Shown in pieces: positions 44,589 through 51,707 of a stretch of DNA of 64,000 nt. Made by a program: the position numbers and the translations under genes. How positions within the stretch are numbered: position 1 is the first letter of the stretch; every line of letters starts with the position of its first letter. The stretch comes from an uncultured Clostridium sp. GTDB taxonomy: Bacteria > Bacillota > Clostridia > TANB77 > CAG-508. The notes under the pieces were generated by a model. The model was not told where the DNA came from. It did not search any database and saw only the letters and a program-made list of their open reading frames with translations. The stretch covers positions 1 to 64,000 of the forward strand of contig USNR01000001.1 in NCBI GenBank assembly GCA_900556135.1. Direction: 5' to 3'.

Positions 44589-45440
44589 CTATTTTTTGTA
44601 ATTAATGTTCATAGTAGTATTTGTATAATAAGTACTATTCCACTCTTCATTCCAACCGTCTGGTTTCTTCCCTGCCATAAACGGTACATTTATAGTAATG
44701 TCTACTGAACTACCAAATGCATAAGCTCCTACTGTAACTACCTTATCTGGTATCGTTATCAATGTCAGACTACTTCCACTAAAAGCATAAGAGCCTATTT
44801 TCTCTAATTCATCTGGTATATCTATATTAGTTAAGCTAGTATTTTCATAGAAAGCTGAGCTTCCTATAGTTTTTAATGTACTGCTAAGATATACGTTTTT
44901 TACAGCCCTACATCCAGCAAAAGAATAGTCTCCAACTTCTTCTATACCGTCTGAAATAGTTATTTTTGTAACAGTTTTATTACCACTGAACCAACTTGCG
45001 CTTCCTCCTATGTGAACTGTTTCTCCATTATGTGGCAATATATTTTTACCTTCTATTCTTTTTACTGCTACTCCATTTATATAATTTGGAATAACAATTT
45101 CTGTTTCGGTACCTTTATATTGCGTTATTACTAACTCCCCATTATCTTCTGTTTCACAGGCCCAATCACTTGGATTTTCAGGCTCCACAACCTCTATTGT
45201 TTTTCCGTGACTCTCTATCCAATCATTTGCTTCTTTCATACCATTTTGTTCATTTACTTTTGCTTGTCCATATTTTTCTCTACTCTCTTCAGCTTTTGCT
45301 ACTATTCCATTATTTTGTAAAATTAAATTAATACTCACCCCTGCCAATATCATTAAAATAACTATTGTAACCACAAGAGCCACTAAAGTTATACCTTTTT
45401 CCTTCCTTACTTTCTTAAAAATTTTGCATTTGTATTCCAT
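44589..45440 (-). CDS. Pilin-like surface protein with BspA-type leucine-rich repeats
   Basis: 283 residues. Prepilin-like segment KGITLVALVVTIVILMILAG, a charged helix (EESREKYGQAKVNEQNGMKE), then LRR_5/BspA repeats: KITISDGIEEVGDYSFAGCR, NVYLSSTLKTIGSSAFYENT, NIDIPDELEKIGSYAFSGSS and TIPDKVVTVGAYAFGSS. It shares the N-terminal module with the 21138 and 32899 proteins but carries a different head, as if domains were swapped on a common export stem. BspA repeats often bind host or other proteins. A promoter and element copy 4 lie upstream. Confidence 0.8.
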   Translation of the reverse strand: MEYKCKIFKKVRKEKGITLVALVVTIVILMILAGVSINLILQNNGIVAKAEESREKYGQAKVNEQNGMKEANDWIESHGKTIEVVEPENPSDWACETEDNGELVITQYKGTETEIVIPNYINGVAVKRIEGKNILPHNGETVHIGGSASWFSGNKTVTKITISDGIEEVGDYSFAGCRAVKNVYLSSTLKTIGSSAFYENTSLTNIDIPDELEKIGSYAFSGSSLTLITIPDKVVTVGAYAFGSSVDITINVPFMAGKKPDGWNEEWNSTYYTNTTMNINYKK

Positions 45441-45529
45441 AATATTTTTTCTCCTTAAAAATTTTTTCCTTTTGTAAAATACTTATTTTTACTAATACTT
45501 TCGAAGCTCTGCGTTAGTATAAGCTCAAC

Positions 45530-45675
45530 CTAGCGCATTGACTAATAAATATGAGACACAATTAGGGATTGAAATTTTCTCTTAACTATGAGCTCACGTC
45601 TTTATCATTAGTTGCAGAAGGTAAATTTCTTTTCCTAATTTGGATCATTTTATTAGCCAAAAGAGCGGATGTCCT
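45530..45675 (-). repeat. Structured dispersed element, copy 4 (5' leader of the LRR pilin-like gene)
   Basis: Minus strand: GACATCCGCTCTTTTG, GCTAATAAAATGA pairing with TCATATTTATTAGTC, AAATTAGG pairing with CCTAATT, the core with CTTCTGCAACTAATGATAAA and CATAGTTAAGAGAAAATTTC, then AATGCGCTAG. Over about 250 bp (to 45795) it aligns with 33311-33573. It ends about 90 nt before the start codon. Confidence 0.65.
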
Positions 45676-45766
45676 TCGCATTATTTCATCACTAAATGTT
45701 CAAGTTCTAACGTTTCCAAGCATTCTTTTATTTGGTATTAAGTATATAACTTAAGGATTTATTGAA

Positions 45767-45795
45767 AGTATACCAATAATCTACTGAAAAATCAA
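45767..45795 (-). promoter_or_regulatory. Promoter of the LRR pilin-like gene
   Basis: TTGATT (45790-45795), 17-nt spacer, TATACT (45767-45772). The flanking bases match the promoter at 33545-33573. Confidence 0.65.
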
Positions 45796-45834
45796 TATTT
45801 AATAATAAAAAGTTTTTATTTTGAAAGTCGACTT

Positions 45835-46578
45835 TTACTCTACTACCCTTATTGCATCTGTGCTGTCTGTTGTATTCAAATTGTAATATGAGTTTGGAAC
45901 ATTTCCAACTATTATTGATTCGGCTATTAAGACTTGATTTACTATATTAGTTTTTATTGTATCATACGGCGTTAATATTGTAACTTCCGCATTTATCTCC
46001 AAATATATTCTATGTAAAGTTTGATTAATACCTTGCGCTGAAAATTCTGATTTTAGAGTAGTCGCTACATTTCCAGTATTTGCAATTTTCGCTTTTATTT
46101 TAGGTCCTGCTCCCGAAAAAATTTTCATTCCCAATGCACTTCCCAAATATATATTTATTTTACTATTTGAATCTTTTTCAAAGGCCTCCACTATCTTTAC
46201 CGGAATATCTGAAGATATGCTATTAATCGTATTTACATTTGCTTGCAACATAACCACATTTTCTTCCTCATCTTTTACTACTGTAATAAAATCCTCATAC
46301 TGATACTTATCCATAACAACTGTAGCTTGTTCATTTGCAATTTTTGTCGCTATGTTTTTAGCTTCATCCAAACACAACTCATCAATTATTGGATTTATCG
46401 ACCTTATAATAAAAGCGGCAGTAATTGCCGCAATTATCATTATTATAACTATCTTATTAAAATTTTTATTTTTTATGGGTGTTTTCTTATTTCTGTTAAA
46501 ATTCCCGCCTATCAAGTATCTTTCTATATTTACTCGTGGTCTAGAATAAATTTTTGTTTCTTTTTCTTTAACCTTCAT
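45835..46578 (-). CDS. yunB: Sporulation protein YunB
   Basis: About 247 residues. After one membrane helix (IVIIMIIAAITAAFIIRSI) the YunB core appears: DELCLDEAKNIATKIANE, VVMLQANVNTINSISSDIP and IYLGSALGMKIFSGAGP. YunB is a sigma-E-dependent spore protein of unknown exact role. I use the ATG at 46578, behind AGAGG. It is 8 nt after the DUF3794/LysM gene, so the two form one sporulation operon. Confidence 0.88.
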   Translation of the reverse strand: MKVKEKETKIYSRPRVNIERYLIGGNFNRNKKTPIKNKNFNKIVIIMIIAAITAAFIIRSINPIIDELCLDEAKNIATKIANEQATVVMDKYQYEDFITVVKDEEENVVMLQANVNTINSISSDIPVKIVEAFEKDSNSKINIYLGSALGMKIFSGAGPKIKAKIANTGNVATTLKSEFSAQGINQTLHRIYLEINAEVTILTPYDTIKTNIVNQVLIAESIIVGNVPNSYYNLNTTDSTDAIRVVE

Positions 46579-46586
46579 ATCCACCT

Positions 46587-48110
46587 CTATCTAGGAATAA
46601 ACAATTGCTCCCCAGCCATTATTAAATCTGGATTTTCTATTTTGTTAATTTTAACAATATCATCTATAGTACTTCCAAACCTTTTTGCAATATTCCACAA
46701 AGTATCCCCTGTTTTAGTATAATAAATTACTATGCTATACTTCTCTCTATCTCTGTTTTCAACTCTATCTACTTCATCAATTATATTTATATCTTCCATG
46801 TTGGAAATATTCAATTCAAATTCTAAATCAACCTTTATATCTATACTCTCGTCTGGCATTACTATAAAATCTTGCATATTTACGCTTATATTTGTTTCTA
46901 TTTTTGTTCTTGTACTTACCTTATCATCAGCTATATTAAAACTGAATGGTTCAACTAATGTTTTGCTGTTTATTCTACCATTTTCTGACGTTTCATATAA
47001 GAAAGTTAAATTCATCTCTCCTTCATAAGATACTCTTCCCATCACAACCTGACTATTTATTATTACTGGTCTTACTTCTACATCTACGATTTTATTCTTT
47101 CCAATCTCTGGTATTGCCTCTTGTTTTCTTATATTACACACTTGTTTTATTGTTCTTTTATCTTGCATTATTCTTATATTTTTTTGTTTGTATTCTAAAT
47201 TACAACTAGGGCTATACAAATCTTGAATTATATCTATTTGTCTATTTTCATATACAAAACAAGCTATCTCAATTTCAGCTTCTACATATATTGAATGTTC
47301 TTCTATTGAATTAGGTTTTATCGAGATATTTTTTAACTCGTAATTCACTTCACACAGATTATCTTCATTTACATTTTGTATATCTATAAATCCCATCACA
47401 GGTATTTTTGCTGTTACAGTGTTTATTCTATTATCTTCTGTCATATATACTATTCTAATATTTGCATCAGCTTTTGCTAGTACTTTATTGTAACTAACTT
47501 TTGTTTCTTTGTTTGTTATTTGAATCTTTGTTTTTATTATTTCTGATAAATTATCAGCTCCATCTATTTGTATTGTATCTTTTGCATATACCTTCGTATT
47601 TCCTCTTCCTAATAACGAATTTATATTATATGTTTTATTTAACTTTTGAATATCCATTACATCTTCAACGTCTTTCATAATTTCAATATTTTCATTTGAA
47701 TAAACACATGCTTTTAATTTTATATTAGCCTGCAGGCTTATCTTTCTTCCATTTAATATTTTACTTTCAATTGACTTAATTTCGCAACAAGTTTCTAACT
47801 GCATATCTGGCTTTATTCCTTCTATGTCTATTGTTTTAGAAAAGTCTAAACTAGAATTTATACATCTAACACTTGCTATTTCATCATCAGCAACATAGAT
47901 AGTATATATATACACACTTCCATCAAATCTAACTTTTCCATCTTGTATTTCTTTCTTATATATACATATAGTTCCATTTGAAGATATAATATTTAATACA
48001 TCTGGTTTTATATCTGGAACAATTTCATCTCCTTCTATTAAAAAATTTTCTTCCTTTTGTCCTACAATTTGATTTATACATATATTTTCTTTAGACATTT
48101 TTATACTCAT
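46587..48110 (-). CDS. DUF3794 and LysM protein (SipL/spore-envelope type)
   Basis: 507 residues. Several DUF3794-type beta domains (VRFDGSVYIYTIYVADDE, VSYEGEMNLTFLYET) precede a C-terminal LysM motif: YTKTGDTLWNIAKRFGS and LIMAGEQLFIPR. In Clostridioides difficile a DUF3794/LysM protein, SipL, links the coat protein SpoIVA to the forespore surface; this may be its counterpart. Followed directly by yunB. AAAGGATG precedes the ATG. Confidence 0.82.
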   Translation of the reverse strand: MSIKMSKENICINQIVGQKEENFLIEGDEIVPDIKPDVLNIISSNGTICIYKKEIQDGKVRFDGSVYIYTIYVADDEIASVRCINSSLDFSKTIDIEGIKPDMQLETCCEIKSIESKILNGRKISLQANIKLKACVYSNENIEIMKDVEDVMDIQKLNKTYNINSLLGRGNTKVYAKDTIQIDGADNLSEIIKTKIQITNKETKVSYNKVLAKADANIRIVYMTEDNRINTVTAKIPVMGFIDIQNVNEDNLCEVNYELKNISIKPNSIEEHSIYVEAEIEIACFVYENRQIDIIQDLYSPSCNLEYKQKNIRIMQDKRTIKQVCNIRKQEAIPEIGKNKIVDVEVRPVIINSQVVMGRVSYEGEMNLTFLYETSENGRINSKTLVEPFSFNIADDKVSTRTKIETNISVNMQDFIVMPDESIDIKVDLEFELNISNMEDINIIDEVDRVENRDREKYSIVIYYTKTGDTLWNIAKRFGSTIDDIVKINKIENPDLIMAGEQLFIPR

Positions 48111-48218
48111 AATATATTCATCCTTTCCTTTTCTTAATTTATGTTTGACTGTGCAAAAACTTCACACTAATCTCACCTCATAATAATTATCATATTTCAT
48201 ATATATTACAAGCATAAA

Positions 48219-48247
48219 AAAAAATTCCTTTTTTTAGGAATTTTTTT
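48219..48247 (-). terminator. Intrinsic terminator after veg
   Basis: AAAAAATTCC and GGAATTTTTTTT pair around a short A-rich loop and end in a T run. Confidence 0.8.
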
Positions 48248-48258
48248 AATAATATACT

Positions 48259-48564
48259 TTATCCTATATCATAATCTTTTCTTTTTTTCTTTTGTGTTTC
48301 TTCTGGTGGTAATAATGGGCTGTATGTTTCCCCATTAAATACCTGCAGTTCCACTGTTCTTGTTAAGATATCTGTATAACTATATGTTACATTTCTTTCG
48401 TTTTCATCGTATTTTACTATAAAAATACTTGGATACGCTTTCTCTAACACTGCCTCTTTCTCAAAAGGTTTGTTTCTTCCTAAAGTTCCTTTGACTATTA
48501 CTTTTTGTCCAATTTTTTCACCTATGTCAGACTTCAAGCTTGTAATATCATTTTGGTAAATCAT
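48259..48564 (-). CDS. veg: Veg family protein
   Basis: 101 residues. IGQKVIVKGTLGRNKPFEKE and PSIFIVKYDENERNVTYSYTD are the Veg pattern. Veg stimulates biofilm formation in Bacillus subtilis. A consensus promoter and a strong terminator enclose it as a single gene. GGAGTGAGG precedes the ATG. Confidence 0.9.
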   Translation of the reverse strand: MIYQNDITSLKSDIGEKIGQKVIVKGTLGRNKPFEKEAVLEKAYPSIFIVKYDENERNVTYSYTDILTRTVELQVFNGETYSPLLPPEETQKKKRKDYDIG

Positions 48565-48594
48565 GCTATATCCTCACTCCTTTAAGATAGTCAC

Positions 48595-48623
48595 ATTATA
48601 TCATTTATGGAAAAATATGTCAA
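48595..48623 (-). promoter_or_regulatory. Consensus sigma-A promoter of veg
   Basis: TTGACA (48618-48623), 17-nt spacer, TATAAT (48595-48600): both hexamers are perfect. It is 31 nt before the start codon. Confidence 0.9.
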
Positions 48624-48813
48624 AATATAGGTCTTTCGGTTAAGCCGTTACTTTCCTCTGTTCTCAACGGTTTTGAGGTTTTCGCTTTCAATTATTACAT
48701 TTGTATTACATTTTTTTCGCTCAAGCTCTCATTTTCTCCCTTTTTCTCTCTTATATTCTTTTTTTCACACTTTTCTTACTTCATTTACCTCTTTTTTATC
48801 GATTAATCTGTAC
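48624..48813. other. Intergenic pyrimidine-rich stretch upstream of veg
   Basis: On the minus strand it is purine-rich (AAAGAGGTAAATGAAGTAAG, AGAGAGAAAAAGGGAG), with a possible ACCGTT/AACGGC stem near 48640-48685. No gene or recognised RNA. Confidence 0.4.
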
Positions 48814-48844
48814 AAAAAAAGGAACCATAAAAGTTCCTTTTTTT
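48814..48844 (-). terminator. Intrinsic terminator after the 48876 gene
   Basis: AAAAAAAGGAAC and GTTCCTTTTTTT close a 7-nt loop. T run on both strands. Confidence 0.85.
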
Positions 48845-48875
48845 AAGTTTTAATTTATTTTCATCAATTATATTT

Positions 48876-49865
48876 TTATCCATTGTTTTGTGTAAATTGT
48901 AGATTGAATTGAATATCTGTACCTGATGCTCCGTTTTCGCAGTCAACATCTTGTCCCTCTATCCACATATATACTCTAAACTTTGTTATACCTTTATTTA
49001 ATGTAGTAAATGACTCATTTTGTGTAAATCCATTTACTGTTTTATATGCTGTTGTAACAGCCCCAAACTTATCAGCATCTGGTGTTGTTAATTGTTGAAC
49101 TTTAACATCGTCAGCTGCAGTAAATTCTGCTTTTATTCCATTGTATGCCAATTGATCTGCACCTGTTGTTTTTACATTTGTCAATCCATATGTATCTTGT
49201 GCATTTTTTGCACCAGCAGCTGTATGTGTATCATAGTTTGGTTCCCAAATAGCAGATGTAGTTCCATTATTTAAACCTTGAATTGTAGCTAATCCTGAAC
49301 CAGAATCTGTTGTACCTTCATTTATAAATGCAACACGTGCTGCATTTTGAAGACCTACGTCATTTGCTCCTTCCAAGAACTTAACCTGTGAAGTTGGTGT
49401 TATGTATATTGGTGTTTGTGCATCTACTCTTAAGAATAAATCAAACGCAATATAATATCCAGTTGTTCCTGCTCTATCTGCTTGTTTTGTAGATGTTAAA
49501 ACATAATCACCTGCTGTATTAGTTGATACTGTTCCATAGTACATATCTAATTTTCCATCTGTAACTCCTCCAGCTGTAGATACTGGTGCTAATTCTGTTG
49601 GAACTTGGTTTGTATTTCCTGCATATGTAGTTGCAATATTTGCAATTAAGTCTGCATTTGATATTACAGATTTCCAGTTTGTTCCATCTGTTGAAATTTG
49701 TAAACCATTTGTTGCTTGTACGTTAACCTGGATTGGGCTAACTGTTACTGTTTGGTTTGCTGTAAACCATGCATAAGTTGATGAAATTAATAATACTGCT
49801 AATAATAAAAGCAATAATATTGATGATTTAAAACTTTTTGTTCTTCTTTTGCTTTGTTTTTTCAT
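48876..49865 (-). CDS. TasA/camelysin-like exported protein
   Basis: 329 residues. A basic N-terminus, a long hydrophobic signal (SSILLLLLLAVLLISSTYAW) and AWFTANQTVTVS form the signature of SipW-type matrix proteins (signal ending before a T/S-x-A-W/F-F motif). The mature part is beta-rich and low in charge and ends FRVYMWIEGQDVDCENGASG, a block shared with the 50115 protein. By family analogy it would form fibres or a surface layer. No SipW-like peptidase is in the window. AAAGGAG precedes the ATG. Confidence 0.7.
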   Translation of the reverse strand: MKKQSKRRTKSFKSSILLLLLLAVLLISSTYAWFTANQTVTVSPIQVNVQATNGLQISTDGTNWKSVISNADLIANIATTYAGNTNQVPTELAPVSTAGGVTDGKLDMYYGTVSTNTAGDYVLTSTKQADRAGTTGYYIAFDLFLRVDAQTPIYITPTSQVKFLEGANDVGLQNAARVAFINEGTTDSGSGLATIQGLNNGTTSAIWEPNYDTHTAAGAKNAQDTYGLTNVKTTGADQLAYNGIKAEFTAADDVKVQQLTTPDADKFGAVTTAYKTVNGFTQNESFTTLNKGITKFRVYMWIEGQDVDCENGASGTDIQFNLQFTQNNG

Positions 49866-49906
49866 ATCATAATTCTCCTTTTAATTTTATTTTTTAGCTT
49901 AATATA

Positions 49907-49935
49907 AAAATACCATAGCAACACTTTAAAGTCAA
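49907..49935 (-). promoter_or_regulatory. Promoter of the 48876 gene
   Basis: TTGACT (49930-49935), 17-nt spacer, TATTTT (49907-49912). Confidence 0.6.
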
Positions 49936-50076
49936 TACATGTCGTTTATTTGTAACCTAACTGAAATACTGTAATATTTTGTAATATTTTTGTCACAATT
50001 TGTTATATTTTATATGTCTCTTTTGGTCAAAATTCTTTACATATATACTCTATTTTTATTTATCAATATTACACAC

Positions 50077-50102
50077 AAAAGGACAGGGAAAGTCCCTGCC
50101 CT
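50077..50102 (-). terminator. Intrinsic terminator after the 50115 gene
   Basis: AGGGCAGGGACTTTCCCTGT then CCTTTTGTG: an 11-bp stem with a short loop and a T run. Confidence 0.85.
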
Positions 50103-50114
50103 AATTTTATTATA

Positions 50115-50891
50115 TTATTGCTTTATATGTTCTTCCGTAATATCCATATGCATTTTCATCATACCGCCAATTAACGCATCTACACAATCAGGATCGTCTC
50201 CTTCAATCCAAATAACTATTGTAAATTTATCTATGTCTCCTGCTTTAAACTCAGCTCGTTGTTTTTCTACTATTGTGGTATCAGATAAAAACTTTTCTGT
50301 TCCGGTTTCTGCATTTCCTGTTGACTCATTTGCCTTTGCATATACTGTTTTTTCATCATTTCTATATAACATTACCCTTATTGCTCTATCAACATTTTTT
50401 ACAACATCATCTACTTTTATTGAATACCAATAATTAATGGTATCTACTCCTTTGTTTTCTATATAAAAAGTATATGCTATATAATTGTCTCCATTATGAG
50501 TTCCTTCTCCTTCCTCATTTATATTGCTTGGCAACCAATTGATTGATATATTATCTACAAATTCTAATTCATCAACTTTTAATATTTTCTTGGCATTTTT
50601 TTCTGATAAGTTTTCATACATTATGATACCAGACTTTTTTTCTAATGCGTCATCTAATGCTACTGTAAAAGCTCCTCCTTCATAAAACAATCTTAATAAA
50701 AAATATATTATAATTAAAAACAGTGTTATAATTAACAATCCTAATTTAATAACTCTAATTTTTTGTTCTCTTTTTTTTAATTTTTCAGAACCTAATGTTA
50801 CTCTTTCTTTATCTCCTGCTGTTATGGATTTTTTTATTTCATCTATCTTTGCTTGATTTTCATTTTCTTTATTTTCTTTTTTCTTAAACAT
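50115..50891 (-). CDS. Membrane-anchored TasA/camelysin-like protein
   Basis: About 258 residues. A lysine-rich cytoplasmic start is followed by one membrane helix (LGLLIITLFLIIIYFLLRLF) and an exported domain with YIAYTFYIENKGVDTINYWY and FTIVIWIEGDDPDCVDALIG, paralogous to the C-terminus of the 48876 protein. It probably belongs to the same matrix system and could anchor it, which is inference. The start at 50891 is preceded by AGAGAGG; its promoter at 50939 matches those of the pilin-like genes. Confidence 0.65.
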   Translation of the reverse strand: MFKKKENKENENQAKIDEIKKSITAGDKERVTLGSEKLKKREQKIRVIKLGLLIITLFLIIIYFLLRLFYEGGAFTVALDDALEKKSGIIMYENLSEKNAKKILKVDELEFVDNISINWLPSNINEEGEGTHNGDNYIAYTFYIENKGVDTINYWYSIKVDDVVKNVDRAIRVMLYRNDEKTVYAKANESTGNAETGTEKFLSDTTIVEKQRAEFKAGDIDKFTIVIWIEGDDPDCVDALIGGMMKMHMDITEEHIKQ

Positions 50892-50938
50892 TGTTGTCAC
50901 CTCTCTTATTTTTCATATGTTTCATAAAATTCTTAAAA

Positions 50939-50967
50939 AGTATATCAGTAAATCGGAAAAAAATCAA
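50939..50967 (-). promoter_or_regulatory. Promoter of the 50115 gene
   Basis: TTGATT (50962-50967), 17-nt spacer, TATACT (50939-50944); same hexamers and similar flanks as the two pilin-like promoters. Confidence 0.65.
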
Positions 50968-50994
50968 CACCTCAATCAAGTTTATACAAAACTA

Positions 50995-51023
50995 TTGTTG
51001 ATTTTTCTTTTATATGCTACAAT
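50995..51023 (+). promoter_or_regulatory. Promoter of the plus-strand 51055 gene
   Basis: TTGTTG (50995-51000), 17-nt spacer, TACAAT (51018-51023). It is divergent from the 50939 promoter, 50 bp away, so the pair could be co-regulated. Confidence 0.55.
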
Positions 51024-51054
51024 AGTTTTAAATAGTAAGAAGAGAGGTATACTA

Positions 51055-51657
51055 ATGACAATTAACAAAAGATTTATTTTTTTAATTTTAGCGTGTATCT
51101 TTATATTGATATCCGCCTATTTTATTAGTACTATATATGGTAAATATTTAACATCTGCTAATGGCACTGCTGTTATGCCAATATCAAGATGGAGCATTAT
51201 TGTAAATAATCAGCAAATAAAAAATAATGCCGATATTACCAATGTAATTACTCCAACTTTTCCTGGAAATGATTACATTGCTGCAAATATAATTGCACCT
51301 ACTGCAACCGGATATTTCGATTTAGCTTTTGACTTTTCTGCTGTTGATGTTTCTTTTAAATACGAAATTTTAACTCAAGCTAGTGAGGATAGTGCCGTTT
51401 CAGATTTAGTTGCTACTGGATATTCTATAGATGATGGAGAGGTAATTTCTTTTACTAATTACAATGATCCTATTTCAAATACAATATCTATTTCAGACAA
51501 CACTAAAACGCAAAACATTAGAGTTTATGTAATGTGGAATGATGATCCAGATACTTCTAAAATGAACAATTTAGACGACACAGCTTCAACAACACTTGAT
51601 GATAGTTCTGCTAAATTTAATGTAAAAGTTGCATTTACTCAAATAACTGGTAACTAG
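51055..51657 (+). CDS. TasA/camelysin-like exported protein (third of the cluster)
   Basis: 200 residues, the only intact plus-strand gene. Hydrophobic signal FIFLILACIFILISAYFI is followed by a short linker and an exported beta domain (PGNDYIAANIIAPTATGYF, FKYEILTQ, NIRVYVMWNDDPDTSK). The VYVMW-N-D-D-P-D block parallels FTIVIWIEGDDPD and VYMWIEGQDVD in its neighbours, so all three are related. GAGAGG precedes the ATG at 51055; the frame extends back to 50917 without signals. Confidence 0.65.
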   Translation: MTINKRFIFLILACIFILISAYFISTIYGKYLTSANGTAVMPISRWSIIVNNQQIKNNADITNVITPTFPGNDYIAANIIAPTATGYFDLAFDFSAVDVSFKYEILTQASEDSAVSDLVATGYSIDDGEVISFTNYNDPISNTISISDNTKTQNIRVYVMWNDDPDTSKMNNLDDTASTTLDDSSAKFNVKVAFTQITGN

Positions 51658-51670
51658 AATAATACTAGAA

Positions 51671-51699
51671 CAAGACTGAAAATTAAAAATTCAGTCTTG
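51671..51699. terminator. Bidirectional terminator between convergent genes
   Basis: CAAGACTGAAAATT and AATTCAGTCTTG form an 11-bp stem with T-rich sequence after it on the plus strand. Confidence 0.8.
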
Positions 51700-51707
51700 C
51701 TCTATTT

